A DNA stretch of 64,000 bases from Paenibacillus sp. YPG26 (GTDB lineage Bacteria > Bacillota > Bacilli > Paenibacillales > Paenibacillaceae). Shown here one piece after another: positions 1 through 7,866 of this stretch. Where the stretch lies: NCBI RefSeq assembly GCF_023704175.1, contig NZ_CP084530.1, positions 3,094,001 through 3,158,000 on the forward strand, in the 5' to 3' direction. The notes below the pieces were generated by a model. The model searched no databases and was not told where the DNA came from. It saw nothing but the letters and a program-made list of their open reading frames with translations. Made by a program: the position numbers and the translations under genes. Within the stretch, counting starts at the first letter, position 1; each line of letters opens with the position of its first letter.

Positions 1-312
1 CCTGGTGTATTCCGCAAATAATCGGCGTTCCCGGATAAATGGACCAGCATTATTAACCAGAATATCTATTGTACCCAGCTGGCTCTCTACCTCCGTTACC
101 AGTCTGGCTATGTCCTGTGAACTCGCTACATCCGCTTGAACTGCAATACAGCGGACACCTTTCCCTCTGATCACGCCTTGAAGCTCGTGCGCTTCAGCTT
201 CACTGTGTACGTAATTCAGAGCGATGTGACAGCCTTGATCCGCCAAGGCAAGCGCCGTCTTTTTGCCTAATCCTTTGGCACTTCCTGTTATCAGAGCAAT
301 TTTACCTTTCAC
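1..312 (-). CDS. SDR-family oxidoreductase, N-terminal part (runs off window)
   Basis: This is the first 104 residues of a short-chain dehydrogenase/reductase, a soluble NAD(P)-dependent oxidoreductase. The glycine-rich cofactor motif TGSAKGLG lies at residues 9-16 and the structural NNAG motif at 87-90, both at the usual SDR spacing. The start is GTG at 312, eight bases after a GGGAGGAG ribosome site (321-328). The catalytic Tyr-x-x-x-Lys would lie beyond the window edge, so the substrate cannot be guessed. A FabG-like or general 3-oxoacyl/alcohol dehydrogenase role is possible. The family call is firm and the specific function is unknown. Confidence 0.9.
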   Translation of the reverse strand, partial: MKGKIALITGSAKGLGKKTALALADQGCHIALNYVHSEAEAHELQGVIRGKGVRCIAVQADVASSQDIARLVTEVESQLGTIDILVNNAGPFIRERRLFAEYTR

Positions 313-368
313 AGCGGATTCTCCTCCCAACAAGGCGTCTACCTTATCTCATTCTGACCTTCACCTCA

Positions 369-397
369 AGTATAAAATATTTGCTCCTTCCCCACAA
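369..397 (-). promoter_or_regulatory. Candidate sigma-A promoter for the SDR gene
   Basis: On the minus strand, TTGTGG (392-397) and TATACT (369-374) are separated by 17 bases. The -10 is 5/6 to consensus and the -35 is weaker. It lies about 60 bases upstream of the GTG start, with no competing gene between. Confidence 0.5.
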
Positions 398-512
398 CTT
401 GAGGGTTCTGAATACATTTAGAGCGTACGCAGCTATATAAGATATAAGGAACTATTGAATACACGTTCAGACATCCGTGTGGATAACTCTTTAGAATACT
501 TATATATCAGCA

Positions 513-550
513 CAAAAAAGAGCGGTTCCTAAAAAGGAGGAACCGCTCTT
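513..550 (-). terminator. Rho-independent terminator of the met operon
   Basis: Perfect 13-bp arms AAGAGCGGTTCCT and AGGAACCGCTCTT (518-530 and 538-550) are followed on the minus strand by a run of T. It lies beyond the metQ stop and beyond the tandem copies of the metQ 3' end, so those copies would be part of the mRNA. Confidence 0.9.
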
Positions 551-567
551 GGTAACGAACAACTTCA

Positions 568-728
568 CAGCTTAATATGCTGGGACAATTGCTCCTTGGT
601 TCAATTTCACAGCTTAGAACGCTGGGACAATTGCTCCTTGGTTCAATTTTCCTGCTTAGAACGCTGGGACAATTGCCCCTTGGTTCAATTTTCCTGCTTA
701 GAACGCAGGAACAATTGAACCTTGATAC
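568..728 (-). repeat. 42-bp tandem copies of the metQ 3' end
   Basis: Three units (568-609, 610-651, 652-693) repeat the last codons and stop of metQ, whose own end (694-728) is the fourth, more diverged member. The period is 42 bp, exactly 14 codons. On the minus strand each unit reads NQGAIVPA followed by F or Y and then a stop, in the metQ frame. Because metQ itself ends in TAA, the copies form a 3' untranslated tail before the terminator. Units differ by only a few bases from each other. Confidence 0.9.
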
Positions 729-1564
729 TTATCTTCAATAAACTTCTTCACTTCAGGTGTAGTGAGAGCTTTCGCCAGCTTCTGGATTGCCTCAGAATCC
801 TTGTTGTCAGGACGGCTAACGAGAATGTTGGTGTACGGTGATTCTTTATCTTCGATAAAGAGGGCATCCTTAGTTGGAACCAGCTTAGCTTCAAGCGCAT
901 AGTTCGTGTTGATCAGAGCCAGGTCCACTTCGTCAAGAACACGCGGCAGCATAGCAGCCTCAAGCTCCTTGATCTCAATGTTCTTCGGATTGGTAACAAT
1001 ATCTTTCACTGTTGCATTGATTCCAACGCCATCCTTCAAGGTAATCAGGCCATTCTTCGCAAGAAGAAGAAGTGCGCGTCCACCATTAGTAGCATCGTTA
1101 GGAATCGCTACTTTTGCGCCGCTTGGAATTTCTTCAGCAGTCTTGAACTTTTTGGAGTAAGCGCCAAATGGTTCAACGTGTACGCCAATCACACTTACAA
1201 GATCAAATTTATTCTTTGTGTTCTGATCGTCAAGGTAAGGCTGGTGCTGGAAGAAGTTGGCATCCAGTTGTTTCTCGAACAGTTGAGTATTAGGAAGAAC
1301 GTAATCCGTGAACTCTTTAACTTCAAGCTCCACGCCTTCTTCTTTCAATTTAGGCTTGATGTGGTTAAGAATCTCAGCATGAGGAACGGCAGTCGCTCCT
1401 ACAACCAGCTTAACCGGCTCAGCAGCTGTCTTCGTCTCTGTTGGGGTAGAACCTTTGCTGCCTGTATCCGTGGATCCTTGGCTAGTCTCTTGTGGCTTGC
1501 TGCCGCAGGCTGCAAGTACCAATACAAGTGTAAGTAGCAGAAAAGCTGTTGACCATTTTTTCAT
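698..1564 (-). CDS. metQ: Methionine ABC transporter substrate-binding lipoprotein MetQ
   Basis: 288 residues of the NlpA/MetQ family. It binds methionine outside the membrane and delivers it to MetI/MetN. The N-terminus is a lipoprotein signal with lipobox LAAC at about residues 17-20, followed by a Ser/Thr-rich linker to about residue 50. The conserved family block ATAVPHAEIL and the FFQHQPYLD stretch follow. The ATG has GGAGGT just upstream. It is the last gene of metN-metI-metQ, all on the minus strand under the SAM riboswitch. Oddly, its last codons are repeated three times after the stop codon. Confidence 0.96.
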   Translation of the reverse strand: MKKWSTAFLLLTLVLVLAACGSKPQETSQGSTDTGSKGSTPTETKTAAEPVKLVVGATAVPHAEILNHIKPKLKEEGVELEVKEFTDYVLPNTQLFEKQLDANFFQHQPYLDDQNTKNKFDLVSVIGVHVEPFGAYSKKFKTAEEIPSGAKVAIPNDATNGGRALLLLAKNGLITLKDGVGINATVKDIVTNPKNIEIKELEAAMLPRVLDEVDLALINTNYALEAKLVPTKDALFIEDKESPYTNILVSRPDNKDSEAIQKLAKALTTPEVKKFIEDKYQGSIVPAF

Positions 1565-1633
1565 TTCCAGACCTCCAATATGTTTTTTTGAATAAGGATT
1601 TATAATTCTTGTATTTATCTATATAGACTTTCC

Positions 1634-2302
1634 TTATTTCCTTGTAAAATGAGCCACCAGACGATCGCCAATCATCTGCAGCAGCTGAACAAGAATGATC
1701 ATCAGCACGACAGCGACGATCATAACTTCCTTCTCATACCGCTGATATCCATAGCGGATTGCCAGGTCACCCAGACCGCCGCCACCAACCATTCCCGCCA
1801 TCGCGGTATAAGAGACCAGCGTAACAACCGTGATGGTCATGCCGGCAATCAGGCCCGGCATAGATTCAGGCAGCAGCACCTTGCGGATAATCTGAAACGT
1901 GGATGCTCCCATGGAGGTCGCCGCTTCGATTACACCGCGGTCTACTTCACGCAGCGCCGTCTCAACAAGTCTTGCGAAGAAGGGAGCTGCCCCGATCACC
2001 AGCGGCGGAATGGTTCCCTCTACCCCGATGGATACGCCGAAAATGGCACGGGTCACCGGGATCAACGCCACGATAAGAATGACAAAAGGTACTGAACGCA
2101 GAATATTAACGACGAACGAGAGAATTCTATATATGAATCTAAGCAGCGCGGAATTGGATCGCGCCGTGATGAACAGAAGCACACCAAGCGGCAGGCCTAT
2201 AATGAAAGTTAGCAAGGCAGACGCGCCCAGCATCTTGAGCGTATCTATGGTAGCTTGACCCATCTCTTCCCAGTCAAGCAATGAGAAATCAAGTCCCCAC
2301 AT
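1634..2302 (-). CDS. metI: Methionine ABC transporter permease MetI
   Basis: 222 residues with about five membrane segments. The cytoplasmic EAA loop, which docks onto the ATPase, is visible as IEAATSMGASTFQIIRK near residues 140-156. The length matches MetI. Its ATG overlaps the metN stop by one base (TGATG), and its ribosome site GGAGGTGATG lies inside the end of metN, which points to translational coupling. It forms the membrane channel for methionine import. Confidence 0.96.
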   Translation of the reverse strand: MWGLDFSLLDWEEMGQATIDTLKMLGASALLTFIIGLPLGVLLFITARSNSALLRFIYRILSFVVNILRSVPFVILIVALIPVTRAIFGVSIGVEGTIPPLVIGAAPFFARLVETALREVDRGVIEAATSMGASTFQIIRKVLLPESMPGLIAGMTITVVTLVSYTAMAGMVGGGGLGDLAIRYGYQRYEKEVMIVAVVLMIILVQLLQMIGDRLVAHFTRK

Positions 2303-3318
2303 CAGTTCATCACCTCCACATCTAGATTCCGTTCCTTCAGCAAGGTGATTGTCCGGTGAATACTTGAAGCATCGCCTTCAAAGGAGACCAGCAGCTGTCC
2401 ATAAGGCATATCCTTGATGGTCGATATCGTTCCCTGAAGAATCGCGAAATTCACACCGGTCTCGCGCACAATTTGCGAGAGCAGAGAGTCATAGGTCTGG
2501 GCTCCCAGGAACGTAATCTTCACCTGTCTGGAAGAGCCGGAGTTGGTAGTGGACAGCGCCAGCTTAAGCGCATCCGCTCCCGTTGTCTCCCGGTTGATGA
2601 ACTCCCGGGTTACCTGATGCTTCGGCTTCAGGAACACCTCGGTTACAGGTCCCTCTTCCACAATTCCGCCTGCATGTATAACCGCGACTTTGTCACACAC
2701 ACTTTGAATCACGTGCATTTCGTGTGTAATCAACATAATCGTTAGATTAAATTTGCGGTTAATATCCAGCAGCAATCTAAGAATGGAATCCGTAGTCTGC
2801 GGGTCCAGTGCGGAAGTAGCCTCATCACAGAGCAGTACATCCGGGTCACTGGCTAGCGCTCTCGCGATGCCTACCCGCTGCTTCTGTCCGCCTGACAGCT
2901 GAGCCGGGTATTTGTTCTTATGATCTTCAAGCCCGACGAGGGCAAGAAGCTCTCCTACCTTCTTCGCAATGACAGCTTTAGGCGTGTTCGTCAGCGTCAA
3001 CGGAAAAGCGATATTATCATATACAGTCGCAGAGGACAAAAGATTGAAGTGCTGAAAGATCATGCCGATTTTGCGGCGATGCTTCTGAAGCTCCCCTTTA
3101 CCGAGTGCCGTCAGATTAACCCCGTTCACCCACACCTCGCCTGAGGTGGGACGTTCCAGCAGGTTAATACAGCGGATCAGCGTACTCTTCCCTGCGCCCG
3201 AATGACCAATAACGCCGAAGATTTCACCCTTTTGAACCTTAAGATTCAGCTCTGAAAGTGCCGTTGTGGATCTCTTCTTCGTTCCGTATGTCTTAGTCAA
3301 TTGTTTTAGTTCAATCAA
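2302..3318 (-). CDS. metN: Methionine ABC transporter ATP-binding protein MetN
   Basis: 338 residues. The ABC ATPase domain shows Walker A GHSGAGKST near residue 38, the signature LSGGQKQR near 142, and Walker B VLLCDEATSALD. The C-terminal 90 or so residues are an NIL (ACT-like) domain, which in this family senses methionine and shuts the transporter down. The start is TTG at 3318, nine bases after GGAGG. It is first in the operon and lies directly behind a SAM riboswitch, so it is expected to be expressed when S-adenosylmethionine is scarce. Confidence 0.96.
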   Translation of the reverse strand: MIELKQLTKTYGTKKRSTTALSELNLKVQKGEIFGVIGHSGAGKSTLIRCINLLERPTSGEVWVNGVNLTALGKGELQKHRRKIGMIFQHFNLLSSATVYDNIAFPLTLTNTPKAVIAKKVGELLALVGLEDHKNKYPAQLSGGQKQRVGIARALASDPDVLLCDEATSALDPQTTDSILRLLLDINRKFNLTIMLITHEMHVIQSVCDKVAVIHAGGIVEEGPVTEVFLKPKHQVTREFINRETTGADALKLALSTTNSGSSRQVKITFLGAQTYDSLLSQIVRETGVNFAILQGTISTIKDMPYGQLLVSFEGDASSIHRTITLLKERNLDVEVMN

Positions 3319-3344
3319 AGGTTCGATCCTCCTCTATATCACAC

Positions 3345-3381
3345 AACGAAAAGAGCCCTCAGCAGAATTGTAGGGCTCTCG
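3345..3381 (-). terminator. Riboswitch-controlled terminator before metN
   Basis: On the minus strand AGAGCCCT (3372-3379) pairs with AGGGCTCT (3352-3359), followed by TTTTCGTT. This is the off-state hairpin of the S-box leader. Confidence 0.85.
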
Positions 3382-3560
3382 TAATTGAGACTTTACCTTC
3401 TCATCTGCCAGAATCGCAAATAGAATTACGCTTCTGAAGGATTTAGCACCATGCCATTCTAGCTCAGATCATCAGGGGTTCTACCAGAACTTGATTGAAC
3501 TGTGCGCAAATCGGTTGCCGGGCTTCATCGGGCCTGTCCCTCCGCCACTCTTGATAAGAA
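3345..3560 (-). ncRNA. SAM-I (S-box) riboswitch leader of metNIQ
   Basis: The minus strand from 3559 begins with TCTTATCAAGAG and carries the S-box core GGAGGGACAGGCCCGATGAA and GCCCGGCAACC. It ends with the closing P1 strand GCAGATGAGA near 3397-3407, then the expression platform. This is the classical class I SAM riboswitch. SAM binding should favour the terminator at 3345-3381. It sits between a strong promoter and metN. Confidence 0.95.
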
Positions 3561-3610
3561 ATATGAAATTTTTCAATCTTATATTGAAATTCTTTCTGAA
3601 ACTGATACTC

Positions 3611-3639
3611 AGTATAGTGGCTTTTATAACGTTTGTCAA
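3611..3639 (-). promoter_or_regulatory. Sigma-A promoter of the SAM riboswitch/met operon
   Basis: TTGACA (3634-3639), 17 bases, TATACT (3611-3616) on the minus strand, ending about 50 bases before the S-box aptamer. The -35 starts only about a dozen bases beyond the stop codon of the upstream HEPN gene. Confidence 0.85.
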
Positions 3640-3650
3640 AGACAATTTAT

Positions 3651-4382
3651 TCATTTTTGCATATTATTCCGATTTGATTGCTTGCTAATATAAAAGTTGG
3701 TATATTCAAAGGCCGAATGAAGCGATTCAAGCACCATTTGATAGCTCCGTGTAAGGTCTGCAAGGTACTCATCCAGGTTCTCGACTTCAAGCTTGCCCTG
3801 CATCGCCAGATGCTTATGCCACAGATCATCCTGCATCTCCGCATTCATATAATGGATCTCCATATTCCGTCTGCGCCGCAGGCGGGAGACATAATCCTTG
3901 TGTCCTTCATGGATAGACATCAGCTTATTCCCAAGGTCGCTATGCACTTTGAGACTATGGAGCTGCCGCAGCACAGTAAAATACGAATAATGCGGCTTGA
4001 CCTTACCGGTATTCAACTCATACAGCTCATTAAGGAGGGTTCCGAGCTTATCCAGCAGGGAGAAGACCCGAATGAATCCGTCTTTGTAAAAATACACATA
4101 GCGGGCATAGTCCCCTTTCTCCTGGGGGCCCATGTCATTCATCAACCTCGTGTGCACCGCTCGGCGGAAGAAGGCTGCGGCATACGTGCACTGCTCCAAT
4201 TCATCAATAGAGGAGATCAATCCGTAAGTCCACACCTGAAGCTTGAAATAGTCCTGCTTATGATCCTGATTCCTATCCATTGCCTTCTGGAACAGCTGGG
4301 CAGTACGTTCCATGGCTTCCAGCGTGTCCGCGAACAGTCCTTCATTCTTCCGAGGCGGTTCCCCTAGCAGGCTGCGCAGCAT
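3651..4382 (-). CDS. HEPN-domain protein, Cthe_2314-like
   Basis: 243 residues, rich in helices and charged residues, with no signal peptide or membrane segment. I recognise it as the Cthe_2314-like HEPN family. The HEPN R-x4-x-H signature is present as RNMEIH (R172, H177), preceded by a run of arginines. HEPN domains are often RNases, but this clade is uncharacterised and no antitoxin partner is adjacent. The ATG has GGGGGAGGG upstream. It starts 26 bp after the ubiD-family gene, so the two are probably co-transcribed. Whether it still cuts RNA is not known. Confidence 0.75.
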   Translation of the reverse strand: MLRSLLGEPPRKNEGLFADTLEAMERTAQLFQKAMDRNQDHKQDYFKLQVWTYGLISSIDELEQCTYAAAFFRRAVHTRLMNDMGPQEKGDYARYVYFYKDGFIRVFSLLDKLGTLLNELYELNTGKVKPHYSYFTVLRQLHSLKVHSDLGNKLMSIHEGHKDYVSRLRRRRNMEIHYMNAEMQDDLWHKHLAMQGKLEVENLDEYLADLTRSYQMVLESLHSAFEYTNFYISKQSNRNNMQK

Positions 4383-4408
4383 AGGCCCTCCCCCTTTCTA
4401 CTCCAGTA

Positions 4409-6175
4409 TTATGCAAAATAACTCTTCCAGCGCTGATCCACCAGCTTCACAATATCCTCGCGAGGGAACAGCTCATCCGGATAGCCTGGCTTCATCCGGG
4501 CATCAATTACGATAGGCAGACTGTAGGCTAGGTGATGCTGACGGATCTCCGCATGCGCATAGATATCCGAAGCGGGATTGAACCGGGTGAAGACCGTCCA
4601 GGTGAACGCATTGGAGCTCTTCGCCACTTCCTCCGCATGATCGACCAGGACAACTAACGGCCAAGCCGTTCCCTTCTCTCTGAGACGGGCCAGGAGTCTC
4701 TCCGGAAGCTCCGGCTCCTGTTCATATGCAGCACCGGATACGACAAGACATCCATCGTGGAATACGGCGATTTCATCGATTTCGGCGATTTCGCCTTCTG
4801 TGTATTCCCGGGGCAGCTCGCGAACAGGATCACCCACACCGATCAGAATCGCTTTGCTTCCGTGATTCAGCTTAAGCCCTGTATAATCCAGCGTATCATT
4901 GGAGGTTTTGTTAAATATAAATAAGTCCGTCTGCGGATTAAAGCGTTCCAGGATCGTCTTAAGGGTGATCTTGATGTCTGCCAGATCCACAGGCACATTC
5001 GTAAGCATTAAGAATTTGGTCAGGGACAGCTGACCTTCACCGAGAATCCGGAAGCCGGCAACCAGGGCTTCCCGTGAATAGCTCTCCCGGACGACTGCGG
5101 AGGCCAAGGCATGGAAGCCGCTCTCGGAATAAGTCCATAGGGACCGGACACTTGGCATAACTACCGGAAATGCCGGAGAGAGCAGCTTTTGCAGAAAATC
5201 ACCAATATAGTAATCTTCCTGACGCGGCTTGCCCACGATCGTTGCCGGATAGATCGCATCCTTACGGTGCCACATATGGCTGACCTTAAGCACCGGGAAT
5301 TCATGCTGAAGAGAGTAGTAACCGAAATGGTCACCGAACGGGCCTTCAAGACGCCGCTCATGCGGAGGGACGAAGCCTTGAATCGCGAATTCGGCTTCTG
5401 CTGGAATCCGGTGGCCGCCCATAGGATTCACGGCCATAGGCAGCTTCTCCCCAAGAATGAAGGAGGTCACCAGCAGCTCCGAGATATGCTCTGGCACGGG
5501 CGCAATAGCACCGGCGATCAGGGCCGGAGGACCACCGAGGAACACAGATACCGGAAGTGCCTCTCCGCGTTTCTCAGCCTCATGATAATGGAATCCTCCT
5601 CCTTTCTGAATCTGCCAGTGGACCCCGGTTGTCTGGTCATCATACAGCTGAATCCGGTACATGCCTAAGTTATTCTCCTTGGTCTGAGCAGGATTCTCGG
5701 TATACACCAGCGGCAGGGTCACGAACGGACCTCCGTCCTCCTGCCAGCTTGTCACTTTAGGCAGATCCGCAAGCGGCCGATCCGTCCGGCATACCTGCAG
5801 AATCGGTGCCTCTCCCTTGGGCACCGACTTCATTCCCACCTTTAACACTTCCCGAATCAGTCCGCGCTCATTCCACAGCGCTTTGGGAGTTGGTGGCAGC
5901 AAAGTGTTCATCGCCCCCACCAGACGGTTCGCCAGCTCCTCCGGTCTTGGACCGAAGGCCATCTCCACACGGCGCGGCGTACCGAACAGATTGGTTACGA
6001 CCGGGAAGGGGGTACCTTTGACATTGGTGAACAGCAGGGCCGGACCTCCCTCTTCGATAACCCGGCGGTGAATCTCGGCAAGCTCCAGATAAGGATCAAC
6101 CGGCGCATCGATAACAGCGAGCTGCTTGTCCTTGCGAAGAGCCTCAATCCACTGTCTTAAGTTCCTGTAACCCAT
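4409..6175 (-). CDS. UbiD-family prenyl-FMN-dependent decarboxylase
   Basis: 588 residues, full length for the UbiD family, which removes carboxyl groups from aromatic or unsaturated acids using prenylated FMN made by UbiX. Conserved family stretches are NNLGMYRIQ near residue 170 and EGPFGDHFGYY near residue 280, which hold the Arg and Glu of the active-site network. The ATG has GGAGG upstream. No ubiX is seen nearby, so the cofactor must come from elsewhere. In a menaquinone-using Gram-positive the substrate is uncertain; a menaquinone-precursor or phenolic-acid role are both possible. Confidence 0.88.
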   Translation of the reverse strand: MGYRNLRQWIEALRKDKQLAVIDAPVDPYLELAEIHRRVIEEGGPALLFTNVKGTPFPVVTNLFGTPRRVEMAFGPRPEELANRLVGAMNTLLPPTPKALWNERGLIREVLKVGMKSVPKGEAPILQVCRTDRPLADLPKVTSWQEDGGPFVTLPLVYTENPAQTKENNLGMYRIQLYDDQTTGVHWQIQKGGGFHYHEAEKRGEALPVSVFLGGPPALIAGAIAPVPEHISELLVTSFILGEKLPMAVNPMGGHRIPAEAEFAIQGFVPPHERRLEGPFGDHFGYYSLQHEFPVLKVSHMWHRKDAIYPATIVGKPRQEDYYIGDFLQKLLSPAFPVVMPSVRSLWTYSESGFHALASAVVRESYSREALVAGFRILGEGQLSLTKFLMLTNVPVDLADIKITLKTILERFNPQTDLFIFNKTSNDTLDYTGLKLNHGSKAILIGVGDPVRELPREYTEGEIAEIDEIAVFHDGCLVVSGAAYEQEPELPERLLARLREKGTAWPLVVLVDHAEEVAKSSNAFTWTVFTRFNPASDIYAHAEIRQHHLAYSLPIVIDARMKPGYPDELFPREDIVKLVDQRWKSYFA

Positions 6176-6228
6176 AGACCATTCCTCCTCTAATATTTAA
6201 AGCGATTCCCCTGCTCCTAAACTTAGTT

Positions 6229-6255
6229 CAAGCTCCGCAGCAGGTGCGGAGCTTG
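6229..6255. terminator. Inverted repeat between ctaA and ubiD-like gene
   Basis: Arms CAAGCTCCGC and GCGGAGCTTG are perfect over 10 bp with a 7-base loop. No clear T run follows on either strand, so termination is possible but not certain. Confidence 0.4.
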
Positions 6256-6287
6256 AGTTGTCATGCATATTGCTATTCGGCTATCCT

Positions 6288-7217
6288 CTATGCCTTCGTT
6301 CTGCTGAGCAGCCAGGTCTTGATGCTCATATAACTAAGCACGCCGAACAAGCAGGCCAGAACGAAGATGTGTGCTAAGGAAGCGAAGACATACGTACGCG
6401 GGTTATTAAGATTCAGTACGAGAAAAGCACCTGTGAAAATCTGAATAATGACAAGCACCGTTGCGGCAACTCCCAAGGATCTGATCTCCTTGTTGCCCGG
6501 ATGCTTCCGATAGGCAAAGTGACCAAGAATCCCGATGACAATGAACAGGGTCATCGCTCCCAGACGGTGAATGAAAGCAATAGCGACACCCCCGGTAAGC
6601 TCGGGAATCACTTCCCCGTTACATAGTGGCCAGCCGCTGCAGCCTCCAGCTGAATCCGTATGACTGACATAGGCCCCTAGATACACAACGATATACGTGT
6701 AACATGTGGCGAACCACACCAGGTTGCGAAAGGTCTTGCTTACCGGGCGGGATGGAAGCTTCGGCAGGTTGGCTTCTTCCCGTTCCTGTTCCCGCATGCC
6801 AAGGGCAAGCATCAATGAGCTGGCAAAGGCGATCAGCGAGAAGCCGAAATGAAGAGCCATAACGGCAGAAGATTGAGAGAACACGACGGCAAATGCCCCC
6901 ATGATGGCTTGGACCACCACAAAGATCAAGGCAAACAAGGCGTAGAGCTTGAGGTCACGCCGTTCCTTACGGTAGAGCATGAAGGCAACGAAGGCCGCGA
7001 GGGCAAGAAGCCCCGCCGCCCCGCTAACTGCCCGGTGCGACCATTCGATAATCGAAGATAAGGTATGCGCGGGTACGAACTTCCCGTGACACAGCGGCCA
7101 TTCACGGCCGCATCCAAGGCCCGCGTCCAGCTTGGTTACTGCGGTTCCGCCCAGCGTAGCCATCAGCATCACAAAGCTGGAGGCGTAACTGAGCCATTTT
7201 AGACGTTTGGTATTCAA
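6288..7217 (-). CDS. ctaA: Heme A synthase CtaA
   Basis: 309 residues with eight expected membrane helices. It converts heme O to heme A for cytochrome c oxidase. The heme-ligand histidines are visible in WSHRAVSG, ALHFGF, FIHRLGAM and LAHIFV, with the two extracellular Cys pairs GLGCGREWPLC and GGCSGWPLC typical of the Bacillus type. I chose the TTG at 7217, about seven bases after AGGTGAGG. A longer frame reaches 7301 but has no ribosome site and runs into the promoter. ctaB and sco lie 12 kb away on the same strand. Confidence 0.95.
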   Translation of the reverse strand: MNTKRLKWLSYASSFVMLMATLGGTAVTKLDAGLGCGREWPLCHGKFVPAHTLSSIIEWSHRAVSGAAGLLALAAFVAFMLYRKERRDLKLYALFALIFVVVQAIMGAFAVVFSQSSAVMALHFGFSLIAFASSLMLALGMREQEREEANLPKLPSRPVSKTFRNLVWFATCYTYIVVYLGAYVSHTDSAGGCSGWPLCNGEVIPELTGGVAIAFIHRLGAMTLFIVIGILGHFAYRKHPGNKEIRSLGVAATVLVIIQIFTGAFLVLNLNNPRTYVFASLAHIFVLACLFGVLSYMSIKTWLLSRTKA

Positions 7218-7272
7218 AATTTCCTCACCTGCTATATTAATTTTGATGTAGACATTTCGGAACTGCTCTTTC

Positions 7273-7315
7273 ATTATAACCGATGAGTATGTACATATCA
7301 TAAGTCACTTGTGAC
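7273..7315 (-). promoter_or_regulatory. ctaA promoter with upstream palindrome
   Basis: A perfect -10 (TATAAT, 7273-7278) lacks a good -35, which suggests an activator. Centred about 32 bp upstream of the -10 is the inverted repeat GTCAC-AA-GTGAC (7304-7315), near the place a class II activator binds. It resembles a similar element before ctaB. ResD or an Fnr-like regulator are reasonable guesses only. Confidence 0.5.
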
Positions 7316-7383
7316 AAAATGTTCAAATCATAAGGACGGCGCCACCCTAATAAGGATGACGCCTGTGACATTGATTACTGCGA

Positions 7384-7749
7384 TTAGTTCTCTTTGCGTT
7401 CCGCTGTGTCGTGAAGTGTGCGATAGACATCCAGGGCTTTGTTCAGGAAATCCTCAATTTCTTCGCGGGATTTACGCGCTTTGTTGACGAATCTGACCAG
7501 CTCGCGTCCATCGGTATAGGCAACGAAGCTCGGAATGCCCAGAATGTTCTGCTCCTGACTCACGTCTCCAACCTTGTCCACATCCACCTGAAGGAATGTG
7601 ATCCGATCCCCGTACTTCTCCTCAACCTCAGGCATGAACGGATCGATGAATCTGCAATCTCCGCACCAATCGGCTTTGAAGACGGCTACAACCAGATTAC
7701 TGGACTGCGTCTCAACGGTGAACGCACCAGGTGATGTCACTTCTTTCAT
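7384..7749 (-). CDS. Thioredoxin-family protein
   Basis: 121 residues, one thioredoxin fold. The redox motif is WCGDC rather than the usual WCGPC, which changes the redox potential in this subfamily. The cis-proline loop IPSF is present. There is no signal peptide, so it is cytoplasmic. I chose the ATG at 7749, nine bases after GAAAGGA; the ATG three codons earlier abuts the ribosome site. It stands between ctaA and a divergently transcribed DUF2515-like gene. Confidence 0.9.
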   Translation of the reverse strand: MKEVTSPGAFTVETQSSNLVVAVFKADWCGDCRFIDPFMPEVEEKYGDRITFLQVDVDKVGDVSQEQNILGIPSFVAYTDGRELVRFVNKARKSREEIEDFLNKALDVYRTLHDTAERKEN

Positions 7750-7866
7750 GAGCTTCATTCCTTTCTATAGTTATCTCTCTTAGTCAATCAAACTGAAGAG
7801 TGGAAGTCAAACTTTTAGGACATAATTGGACTAAAATCTTCTTTTTGATGAAAGAGAGGAATCACG

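Noticed and set aside
7320..7381. GGCGTCATCC/GGGTGGCGCC hairpin after the thioredoxin gene
   Set aside because: Several wobble pairs and no T run; too weak to list as a terminator.
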